From contig JBCNVA010000107.1 in NCBI GenBank assembly GCA_039630445.1, positions 1-14,476 of the forward strand: a stretch of DNA of 14,476 nt, in the 5' to 3' direction. This stretch comes from HRBIN15 sp039630445. GTDB lineage: Bacteria; Armatimonadota; Fimbriimonadia; Fimbriimonadales; GBS-DC. Positions within the stretch are counted from its first letter, which is position 1, and every line of letters begins with the position of its first letter. This document shows positions 1-6,567 of the stretch, piece by piece. The notes under the pieces were generated by a model. The model was not told the origin of the DNA. It was given only the letters and a program-made list of their open reading frames with translations, and searched no databases. A program made the translations under genes and the position numbers.

Positions 1-179
1 CGAGCGGACCACCACTCGCTCTGCGCATGATCGACACGATGCACGCGCAAGCCGGGAGGACTCGGGCGCAGAGCTAACTCCTCAAGGGTTTTGTACACCA
101 GGTCATGTCGATCACGCGGAATCCGCTTATCCAGCGCATCAAAAAAAGTTTTCGCAAGACCTACCTCATAGTGTCCCAT
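1..179 (-). CDS. Start of a gene cut by the window edge; RelE/ParE-like N-terminus (partial)
   Basis: Reading the minus strand from an ATG at 179 gives 59 complete codons, open to the window edge. The start is supported by an AAGGGGG Shine-Dalgarno about 8 nt upstream. The gene lies 24 nt after the RNase HI-like stop, so the two are probably one operon. The visible residues (MGHYEVGLAKTFFDAL, then a charged helix, then LRPSPPGLRVHRV) follow the pattern of RelE/ParE-superfamily proteins: a first strand, a helix with F..AL, and a PxxPGLxxxxL-like turn. Family knowledge: this fold occurs as free mRNA-interferase or gyrase toxins and also as an N-terminal domain of some UvrD-like helicases. Which applies here cannot be decided, since the catalytic C-terminal part lies outside. 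The gene call is good; the fold assignment is tentative. Confidence 0.6.
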   Translation of the reverse strand, partial: MGHYEVGLAKTFFDALDKRIPRDRHDLVYKTLEELALRPSPPGLRVHRVDHAQSEWWSA

Positions 180-203
180 CTAATAATCCCCCTTGATTGC
201 TGG

Positions 204-641
204 CTACTCTGCCAATAGCTCTGGTGAGAACTTTTGAATATGTTCCGCCGCGCGTTGAGACATTTTGTCTACAAGCCTAATCCACTCGTCACTCTGCGCC
301 TTTGTGTGACGAACCACGACAGTACCAATCCGTTGCGCCAGCTCCTTTGCCTCCCAGTAAAGGGGTTTCAGATGTTCGGATTGCACCTTGTATTCGCCCG
401 TCCATTGCTTGGCGATCAGTTCACTATCGGTGTAGATGTCCAAATAGGAGATTCCGAGCCGAACCGCTTCATGCAGGCAGCGAAGCAGGGCATAGTACTC
501 AGCGAAATTGTTTGTTTGCTTGCCGATAGGCTCGCAAAGGCTAAGCAGCAAGCGCCCCTCCGCGTCGAAAAGCAGCACTGCCAGCCCCGCGTAGCCCGGA
601 TTGGACAGCGATGCGCCATCGACATACGCGACTGCCTTCAT
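204..641 (-). CDS. Ribonuclease HI family protein
   Basis: A 145-residue protein, the usual length for a single-domain RNase HI. This family cleaves the RNA strand of RNA-DNA hybrids using four acidic residues and two Mg2+ ions. The catalytic set is visible: D8 in YVDGAS, E48 in NNFAEYYAL, D72 in YTDSEL, and D125 in LVDKMSQRA. H112 (VVRHTK) sits where E. coli has its mobile histidine loop. The usual Asn a few residues before the last Asp is not obvious here, a small deviation. The ATG at 641 is preceded by GGAGGAG with 5 nt spacing. It is the first gene of a leftward operon with the partial RelE-like gene, and is divergent from the HEAT gene. It is more like the short stand-alone 'RNase HI family' proteins than a certain housekeeping rnhA, so no symbol is given. 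Confidence 0.88.
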   Translation of the reverse strand: MKAVAYVDGASLSNPGYAGLAVLLFDAEGRLLLSLCEPIGKQTNNFAEYYALLRCLHEAVRLGISYLDIYTDSELIAKQWTGEYKVQSEHLKPLYWEAKELAQRIGTVVVRHTKAQSDEWIRLVDKMSQRAAEHIQKFSPELLAE

Positions 642-665
642 CGCTACTCCTCCAGCGGCAAGCAG

Positions 666-694
666 ATTGCATGGTAGATGTTACTCTGTGTAAA
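666..694 (-). promoter_or_regulatory. Sigma-70-type promoter for the RNase HI operon
   Basis: On the minus strand TTTACA (694-689) is followed by a 17-nt spacer and TGCAAT (671-666). This is 5/6 and 4/6 to consensus with ideal spacing. Transcription would start near 659, giving a leader of about 18 nt that contains the GGAGGAG ribosome site. The assignment rests only on motif match. Confidence 0.45.
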
Positions 695-697
695 GGG

Positions 698-749
698 ATT
701 TTCCTGCTTTCTGAGGGCGAACAGCAAAGGCTCTCCACAGCAGGAAAAT
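698..749. repeat. 11-bp perfect inverted repeat in the divergent control region
   Basis: ATTTTCCTGCT (698-708) and AGCAGGAAAAT (739-749) are exact reverse complements separated by 30 nt. The element lies between the divergent RNase HI and HEAT genes. As DNA it could be a two-site operator; as RNA it would be a long hairpin in the HEAT leader. No U-tract follows, so it does not look like a terminator. Confidence 0.6.
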
Positions 750-755
750 GCAGCC

Positions 756-850
756 AAAAGGAGGAACTTTTCATGGCGTAGGTGCGTAGCCTTAAACAGT
801 TAGCACCTGCAAATCGTAGCAAGTGCCTCCACGAAAGGAGGCGGAGGACG
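756..850 (+). promoter_or_regulatory. Structured leader of the HEAT gene with a Shine-Dalgarno-masking hairpin
   Basis: Three elements are stacked here. First, AAAAGGAGG (756-764) precedes an ATG at 773 that is stopped after two codons (ATG GCG TAG, 773-781); this tiny frame is in phase with the HEAT gene. Second, GTAGGTGC (778-785) pairs with GCACCTGC (803-810), an 8-bp stem with one G-U pair and a 17-nt loop. Third, GCCTCC (825-830) pairs perfectly with GGAGGC (837-842), which contains the Shine-Dalgarno AAAGGAGG (834-841) of the HEAT gene; the loop is ACGAAA. A second GGAGG (843-847) remains free but sits only 3 nt from the ATG. I do not recognise a known riboswitch class. Translational control is inferred from the pairing. 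Confidence 0.5.
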
Positions 851-2611
851 ATGGTAGGGGTTAGCGTAGAGCTATCTGTTCGCTGTGGAACGGGGAGCCA
901 TCCCGTAGAAGTGCGGCTTGCGCCCTGGGGGGAGTTGTCCGTTGTGCAAAATCCTTGCGACTTGATAGGGATCTTTTCCCAAATGACCGACTCCGCCTGC
1001 AAGCAACACATTGCAAACATCCAAAAGTTAGTGGAGCAGGAAGCGTTGCCGATGCTCGAGCGCGTCCTGCTTCAGGGTCAGGTGCGGTTAGAGAATGGAC
1101 CCTACTTGATGGAGCGGCAGATGCTCTGGCAGGCTCTACTGGATGAGCGTGACCATCTGCTCCACCAGGCGCGCGAAATGGCTGCCCACTCGCTAAACCC
1201 CCAGCTTCGGCTTAGTGAATGGCTCATAGCAGCAGGTGGCTCCAACGAGGCGGTGGCAGACTGGTGCGATCAGGTTGCTCTGGGGCGTTGGGAACCTGCA
1301 GATCAACTCTGGTGCCTCTATCGAGCGATTAGGGGCGACCGATACTTGTGGAAATTTCTCTGGGATGCACTGCCAGCCATTGTGGGACGCTTGCAGGATG
1401 TTGAATCGCTGGTTACGGTTGCGCTGAGTTTAGGTGAAACGGGTAGTGACCGCGCATGGCATACCCTGGAGCCATTGCTGTGTCATAGTGCGCCTGCTGT
1501 GCGATCAGCGGCGGCGACGGCTGTGGGCGCCTTGCAGGAAACGCGCGCTCGGGAACCTCTGAGACGCATGGTGCAGCGCGAGGTAGAGCAAGCGGTACGG
1601 GCTGAAGCGGTTCGCGCACTGGGAGCCGTCGGTAATCGGGATGATGCTGCGCTGATTGTCGATGTAGCTTTTCGCCATCCTGTTTATCGGGACGCAGCGC
1701 GGGATGCACTGGTAACTCTCAGGCTAGAGGCACTGCCCGAATTAGAAGTCGCTTTAGAAAACGAGATTGATGACTCGCTGCGTGAATGGGCGGTTTCTGT
1801 GCTGGAACAGATAGGAACGGTTGACTGTGTGCCCTTGCTCCGTCGCGCTGTGGAACGTGACGAGAAGAGCAAAGTACGCCTGGCTGCGATCCAGGCACTT
1901 CGCCGTTTAGGTTTTGCTGAGGGTATCCCAGCACTAATACACGCACTGGGCGATCCGAGCGAGCATATTCGCACCGTTTGTGTAGAGGCGCTTGTCGAGT
2001 TGGGTGAGGCAGCTGTAGAGCCGCTCGTCGAAGCGCTGTGTGACCCATTCTGGGACTATGCACGCCGGTTTCTGGCGCAGTGGGCAGCAGCGCGTGCATT
2101 AGGACGCATCGGTGGTGAGAAAGTGACCAGTGCGCTCCAGCAAGCGCTACTAAGCGACAGCATCTATAACCCGACAAACCGCTGGGCTGTACTGACCGCG
2201 CTGCGCTATACAAATGCCCCCGATTTAGCCTCCCTGTTCGCAGATCAGCTTGGGAATGCGCCCTGGGCAATTCAGCATGAGGCGGCACTTTACCTACGCG
2301 AGTATCCAAGAGTTGAGTCACTCCATGCCCTTATTGAAGGGCTGAAAGAACAGGAATTAATGGTTCCCATGTTGTGTCGGCAAGCCATTGCAAAGCTGGG
2401 TGTGGATGCCATCCCGCAGCTAAAGCAAGCTTTGGAGGAGGAGAAAAACTTCAATCTGCGTCTCAACATCGCGCGTGTGCTTGGGGACATCGGACATCCG
2501 GCTGGACTCTCAATCCTGCGGGAACTTGAATCGGACCCCGACGAGCGTGTCCGCGCAGCGGCAGCCGATTCGATTCAGCGTATTGAGCGAGGTTTAGGGA
2601 GGTCATCATGA
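851..2611 (+). CDS. HEAT-repeat (PBS-lyase-type) protein
   Basis: A 586-residue soluble protein. The reading frame stays open back to a GTG at 782, but the ATG at 851 is preferred because AAAGGAGG (834-841) lies 9 nt before it. Residues 1 to about 45 form a beta-rich segment I do not recognise; 50-190 look helical. From about residue 195 to the end there are successive HEAT/PBS-lyase-like repeats of about 30 residues, with typical pieces such as APAVRSAAATAVGAL, VRAEAVRALGAVG, SKVRLAAIQALRRLG and ERVRAAAADSIQRI. Such repeats form a curved protein-binding solenoid. No catalytic motif is visible, so a scaffold or adaptor role is the most that can be inferred. The stop overlaps the next start (ATGA, 2608-2611), so it is translationally coupled to the TPR/OB protein and the two probably act together. 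Confidence 0.85.
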   Translation: MVGVSVELSVRCGTGSHPVEVRLAPWGELSVVQNPCDLIGIFSQMTDSACKQHIANIQKLVEQEALPMLERVLLQGQVRLENGPYLMERQMLWQALLDERDHLLHQAREMAAHSLNPQLRLSEWLIAAGGSNEAVADWCDQVALGRWEPADQLWCLYRAIRGDRYLWKFLWDALPAIVGRLQDVESLVTVALSLGETGSDRAWHTLEPLLCHSAPAVRSAAATAVGALQETRAREPLRRMVQREVEQAVRAEAVRALGAVGNRDDAALIVDVAFRHPVYRDAARDALVTLRLEALPELEVALENEIDDSLREWAVSVLEQIGTVDCVPLLRRAVERDEKSKVRLAAIQALRRLGFAEGIPALIHALGDPSEHIRTVCVEALVELGEAAVEPLVEALCDPFWDYARRFLAQWAAARALGRIGGEKVTSALQQALLSDSIYNPTNRWAVLTALRYTNAPDLASLFADQLGNAPWAIQHEAALYLREYPRVESLHALIEGLKEQELMVPMLCRQAIAKLGVDAIPQLKQALEEEKNFNLRLNIARVLGDIGHPAGLSILRELESDPDERVRAAAADSIQRIERGLGRSS

Positions 2612-4035
2612 CACTTTGTTCGGAAATCTACCAACTGCGCAGAGCAGGCAATCTAAAAGAAGCCTACGCCAAAGCCAAGCAAGCGCTTCAAGATCCAGCT
2701 AACCAAAATCGCTGGATCCAAGAAGCGTTCGGATGGGTGCTTTATGACCTGCTCAAGTGCAAACTTGGTGATGTGAGTAAGGCCGGAAAGGGTGCGAGCA
2801 ATCTGACCGAGGAAACTCTCTCCAAGATTGATAACTGGTTCAAAGAATATTGCCAGTTAGACTTAGTAAAGCGCCCCTCACTCCTGCACTCCTGTATGCT
2901 GCGTTTAGCGTGCAAAGCGCAAAAGATAAAATGGCGCGGCTTTTTGGACTTTGTAATGTGGTGGGACCTGCAAAACTTACGCCCTGAGGATCGCCAGCCA
3001 AGACAATTGGCAGATCGAAAAACCTGTATTAGCTTGGAACTGATGGTGCTTTATGCCATCGGGCGCGCTATAAACAAACTACCGATGCAAGACACTCGAC
3101 TCATTTGGGGCTTTAATGTCTTGCAAGATGCCCTTTCCCGCTACCCTGAGGATCCATGGATTAACCGCTCGCTGGCACAGATATTCCACAAACAGGGGGA
3201 TTCGCAAAGGGCGCTGCAACATATAAAGGTTACTGCTCGCGTCAAACGCCGTGATTGGTGGATATGGGGTGAGTTGGGCGAGCTACTCGAAATGATCGAA
3301 CCAAAGCCAGCCCTGATGTGCTACTACCATGCCTGCACCTTGCAACAACAAGATCGGTTGCTGGTCAACATACACCTGCGAATGGCTCTACTTCTGGAGC
3401 GGTTGGGACGCTACAGTGACGCTGCTTATTACGCTCGTGTTGCCTATGAGACACGCCAGCGAGAGGGTTGCAGCATCCCTCCAGAGATTCATCGAATACA
3501 ACGAACAGACTGGTATCAGCAACACTGTAATGCGCCTCGTCCTTCAGTACCTAATACTAAGCTCTTTGCGCACCTGTTTCTGAAGGGTATCCGTGAGGAG
3601 GATTTTGAGTGTCGATATGGGGTCATTGACCGCCACAATCCAGAGAAACGGATCACCTATATCCTTTTCTCGCCTGAGGAGAGGCTACCCATACAGCACC
3701 GACGGTTCAAGCATCTTAAAAATATGCAAGTAGGTGACATCGTGGAGGTTTGCCTGTATAAAGAGGGCAAGCGTTATCAAGTCGTTGCTGTTCAACTTGC
3801 TCCGCTAACGGAGATCGAGGGTTTCGTGCAGACGATTGAAGGGGTTTTCCAGCAGCGTGTAAGTCAGAATTTCGGCTTTATACGCGGTGTTGATGGCTTG
3901 AGTGTGTTTGTACCACCGCCACTAGCGCAGGGATTAAAAAGGGGTAGCCGGGTACGAGCAGTCGCATGCCTCAAACCCAACCCCAAACGCAACGAGAACG
4001 GCTGGCGTGCGCTGCGGGTTGAGCAAATAGAATGA
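2608..4035 (+). CDS. TPR protein with two C-terminal OB (S1/cold-shock-like) domains
   Basis: A 475-residue soluble protein. Residues 1 to about 320 are helical and TPR-like: LRRAGNLKEAYAKAKQAL near the start, YPEDPWINRSLAQIFHKQGDSQRAL and LLERLGRYSDAAYYARVAYE further on. Residues about 333-402 form a first beta-rich OB-like domain beginning CRYGVIDRHN. Residues about 404-475 form a second one resembling a cold-shock domain: FGFI at 422-425 and SVFV at 432-435 match the RNP1 and RNP2 nucleic-acid-binding motifs, and the end is GWRALRVEQI. From memory, TPR plus S1/CSD architectures of this kind were described in 'TOTE' conflict systems; the partner primase/helicase is not in this window. The start is set by GGGAGG (2597-2602) and the ATGA overlap with the HEAT gene. 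RNA binding is inferred. Confidence 0.85.
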   Translation: MTLCSEIYQLRRAGNLKEAYAKAKQALQDPANQNRWIQEAFGWVLYDLLKCKLGDVSKAGKGASNLTEETLSKIDNWFKEYCQLDLVKRPSLLHSCMLRLACKAQKIKWRGFLDFVMWWDLQNLRPEDRQPRQLADRKTCISLELMVLYAIGRAINKLPMQDTRLIWGFNVLQDALSRYPEDPWINRSLAQIFHKQGDSQRALQHIKVTARVKRRDWWIWGELGELLEMIEPKPALMCYYHACTLQQQDRLLVNIHLRMALLLERLGRYSDAAYYARVAYETRQREGCSIPPEIHRIQRTDWYQQHCNAPRPSVPNTKLFAHLFLKGIREEDFECRYGVIDRHNPEKRITYILFSPEERLPIQHRRFKHLKNMQVGDIVEVCLYKEGKRYQVVAVQLAPLTEIEGFVQTIEGVFQQRVSQNFGFIRGVDGLSVFVPPPLAQGLKRGSRVRAVACLKPNPKRNENGWRALRVEQIE

Positions 4036-4122
4036 GGGGATCTTGCTCAAGGCGCGGAGTGTTCGCTGTAAGCAAAATAAGCAGCCCTGCAAAAGAGTAT
4101 CTCCCTTGATGTGGGCTTCAGG

Positions 4123-4128
4123 TACACT
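4123..4128 (+). promoter_or_regulatory. -10 box (TANNNT) immediately upstream of ispG
   Basis: TACACT ends 9 nt before the ispG ATG and there is no Shine-Dalgarno in the gap. A transcript starting 6-8 nt after the box would begin at or next to the ATG, making a leaderless mRNA. No convincing -35 is visible. The same arrangement is seen before ctaA and fabD in this window. Confidence 0.35.
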
Positions 4129-4137
4129 TATTGGTAG

Positions 4138-6486
4138 ATGAGCAAGGTGATTCCGCTGGCGAGTGTGCAATTGCCCCATACCTATCGCCGTCGCAAGACG
4201 CGCGAGGTCAAGGTGGGCGAGATAGGCATCGGCGGTGACAACCCTGTTCGGGTGCAGACGATGATCACCGCCGAAACGATGAACACGCCCGCCGCCGTGG
4301 AGCAGATTATCCAGCTCTACGAGGCAGGTGCCGAGATCGTTCGCGTCACTGCGCCCAACTTGCGTGAGGCGCAAAACCTTGGTGAAATCAAAGCTGAACT
4401 CAAACGGCGCGGCTACGGGCGTATCCCGCTCGTCGCCGATGTGCACCATCAGGGCATGGACATCGCTCTCGAATGCACCAAGCATGTGGAGAAAATCCGC
4501 ATCAATCCAGGGCTGTTTGTGTTCCGCAAACCCAACCCGAACCGCGTGGAGTACAGCCAGAGCGAGATCGAGCAGGAACTGGAAGCTATCGAGCAGGCGC
4601 TGCTGCCTGTTATTCGCGCTTGCAAGGAGCGAGGCGTCGCCATGCGCATCGGGGTCAACCACGGCAGCCTCTCGGAGCGCATCAAGGTGATGTACGGTGA
4701 CTCGCCTACAGGGATGGTGGAATCGGCACTGGAGTACATTCGCATCTGCGAGGCGCATGGGTTCCGAGATATTGTGGTCTCGCTGAAGGCAAGCCGTGTG
4801 CCTGTCATGCTCTCGGCGAACCGCTTGATGGTGGAGCGGATGAAGCAGCTCGGTATGGATTATCCGCTTCATCTGGGCGTGACCGAAGCAGGCGATGGGA
4901 TGTATGCCCGTATCAAAAGCGCGATTGGCATCGGCACGCTGCTGGCAGAGGGGATCGGCGACACAATCCGCGTCTCGCTGGCAGAAGATCCGATCAACGA
5001 GATCGAAGTGTGCTACGACATCCTGCAGGCGCTTGGACTGCGCAAGACCAAAGTGGAGTATATCGCCTGTCCCTCGTGCGGGCGTACCAAGTTCGACCTG
5101 CCCACCGTGCTGAACCAGGTGCGCGAGGCGACGAAGCACCTGGTGGGGCTGGACATCGCCGTGATGGGCTGCTTGCATCCTGACTCGCCTGTGATGACGC
5201 GCGAAGGGCTGTGCCCGATTCGCACGGTTCAGGCGGGCGACCTCGTGTTGACCGATCGAGGGGATTTTCAGCCCGTTGTCCAGACCGAAACGCACGATTT
5301 TGAAGGCGAACTGATTGAGTTGCGCTGCGCGGGGATGCCCTCTGTGCTGTTGACGCCGAATCACCCTGTGCTCGCGCTGGAACACCCATCGCGCCCGAAG
5401 CATGACCGTCCACGCTTCACAAACATCGCTGCGTGTGCAGGGCGGGGCGACGAGGCGCGCTGGCACGCCGCCGAAAATTTGCAAACGGGCATGGTCGTGC
5501 TGTACCCCATTTTGCAGGGTGAGCAAACACAAACCTATGTTCCCGAATATCCTGATATGCCTGTGAACGAGGCGTTTCTCACAGTCGCTGCGTGCTACCT
5601 TGCCGAAGGCAGTATCGGCGGCAAGACGGGCAAGCCACACCAGGCGTTCTTCACTTTCGGTGTGCAAGAGACACGCCTTGCTCAGTGGCTTACCGATGCG
5701 CTGAGCGCGTTAGGTGCAACACCCTCGCACCGCACAAGGCGTAATACGCAGGAAATCATACTGCATTCCACCGAGTGGGCGGAACGGCTTGCTACTTTAT
5801 TCGGGCGACGCGCTGAGAACAAGCGCATGCCCGACTGGATGCTGACCCTACCGCGCGAACAGCAGGCGCGACTGCTAAGCGTTCTATGGCGATGTGACGG
5901 TTATGTGGGCGTTATCAAAGGCTACCCGCGCGCGCAGTATGTCACTGTCTCGCCTATGCTCGCGTTTCAGGTGCATCAGATACTGCTGCGACTGGGCGTC
6001 GCAGCAGGGCTGACTGTTCGCAAGCCACATAATCGCCAACCCATCTATACCGTCTCCATCACAGGTGCAGACGCCCTGCGCCGATTTATAGCGCTGATGG
6101 ACTACAAAATCGATCTGCCCGAATCGCGCCAGCGCACAGGGCGTCTTGGGATAGACAATTGCTACCTGTACCTGCCCGTGCGCCAGACGCGGCGCGTCCC
6201 TTATCGAGGCGTAGTGTACAACCTTGAAGTGGCGAAGGCGCACACCTACGCATGTGGGCTTGCCATTACGCACAACTGCATCGTCAACGGTCCGGGCGAG
6301 ATGGCGGACGCCGATTACGGCTATGTGGGGCGTGGATCGGGCAAAATCGCACTCTATCGCAAGGGACAACTGGTCAAGAACGACATCCCTGCCGAGCGCG
6401 GCGTGGAGGAGCTGATCGCGCTGCTGAAAGCCGATGGCGTCTGGCGTGATCCTGAACCACCCTCCTCAACCTCATCAGACGGCTAA
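4138..6486 (+). CDS. ispG: IspG (HMBPP synthase) precursor with an in-frame intein
   Basis: A 782-residue precursor. Removing residues 345-713 leaves a 413-residue IspG/GcpE, a normal bacterial length. IspG reduces MEcPP to HMBPP in the MEP isoprenoid pathway using a [4Fe-4S] cluster in the cytosol. The N-terminal barrel is recognisable (GDNPVRVQTMI, VADVHHQG, RINPG, IGVNHGSLSER). Two cluster ligands are C311 and C314 in ACPSCGRT; the third is the Cys of CIVNGPGE (precursor residue 714, 345 after splicing), with the catalytic Glu seven residues later. The intein sits exactly before that Cys. The start has no Shine-Dalgarno but is the only sensible ATG for the conserved N-terminus, which follows a TACACT box. 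The gene stands alone, 102 nt after the TPR/OB gene; yifB follows 81 nt later. Confidence 0.97.
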   Translation: MSKVIPLASVQLPHTYRRRKTREVKVGEIGIGGDNPVRVQTMITAETMNTPAAVEQIIQLYEAGAEIVRVTAPNLREAQNLGEIKAELKRRGYGRIPLVADVHHQGMDIALECTKHVEKIRINPGLFVFRKPNPNRVEYSQSEIEQELEAIEQALLPVIRACKERGVAMRIGVNHGSLSERIKVMYGDSPTGMVESALEYIRICEAHGFRDIVVSLKASRVPVMLSANRLMVERMKQLGMDYPLHLGVTEAGDGMYARIKSAIGIGTLLAEGIGDTIRVSLAEDPINEIEVCYDILQALGLRKTKVEYIACPSCGRTKFDLPTVLNQVREATKHLVGLDIAVMGCLHPDSPVMTREGLCPIRTVQAGDLVLTDRGDFQPVVQTETHDFEGELIELRCAGMPSVLLTPNHPVLALEHPSRPKHDRPRFTNIAACAGRGDEARWHAAENLQTGMVVLYPILQGEQTQTYVPEYPDMPVNEAFLTVAACYLAEGSIGGKTGKPHQAFFTFGVQETRLAQWLTDALSALGATPSHRTRRNTQEIILHSTEWAERLATLFGRRAENKRMPDWMLTLPREQQARLLSVLWRCDGYVGVIKGYPRAQYVTVSPMLAFQVHQILLRLGVAAGLTVRKPHNRQPIYTVSITGADALRRFIALMDYKIDLPESRQRTGRLGIDNCYLYLPVRQTRRVPYRGVVYNLEVAKAHTYACGLAITHNCIVNGPGEMADADYGYVGRGSGKIALYRKGQLVKNDIPAERGVEELIALLKADGVWRDPEPPSSTSSDG
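5170..6276 (+). mobile_element. Intein with LAGLIDADG homing-endonuclease domain, inside IspG
   Basis: A 369-residue in-frame insertion with all class 1 splicing blocks. Block A is the first Cys (codon 5170) with CLHPDSPVMTREG and a GDLVLT segment. Block B is TPNH at intein residues 62-65. Blocks F and G are VVYNLEVAKAHTYACGLAITHN, ending in the His-Asn pair, followed by Cys as the +1 nucleophile. The centre holds two LAGLIDADG-like helices: AACYLAEGS (Glu 146) and LLSVLWRCDGYV (Asp 243). Both acidic metal ligands are kept, so the endonuclease may be active. Splicing joins VMG to CIVNGPGE. The reading frame is intact and every splicing residue is present, so it is probably functional. The insertion point is one of the most conserved stretches of IspG, typical of inteins. 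Confidence 0.96.
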
Positions 6487-6567
6487 GGTAGTTCACCCCG
6501 CTAAGGATTGGTGCGCAGGAGAGTTGCCTTCTGCGTGGAATTGCTCCCCATGCGGAAGGAGTAGGGA

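Noticed and set aside
825..842. Mini-ykkC (guanidine-II) riboswitch before the HEAT gene
   Set aside because: The loop begins ACGA next to CC/GG, which recalls the ACGR loops, but it has six nucleotides instead of four and the second matching hairpin is absent.
782..850. GTG at 782 as the start of the HEAT gene
   Set aside because: The added residues are basic and unlike a domain start, they run through two RNA hairpins, and the ATG at 851 has a clear ribosome site.
4036..4137. Terminator or -35 element between the TPR/OB gene and ispG
   Set aside because: Only short, weak complementarity (GCTG/CAGC) without a U-run, and no -35 match at proper spacing from TACACT.
3934..5667. A 577-codon open frame on the minus strand
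   Set aside because: It is antisense to the TPR/OB gene end and to conserved ispG and intein sequence; its composition (His-, Ala- and Leu-rich) is that of a shadow frame.
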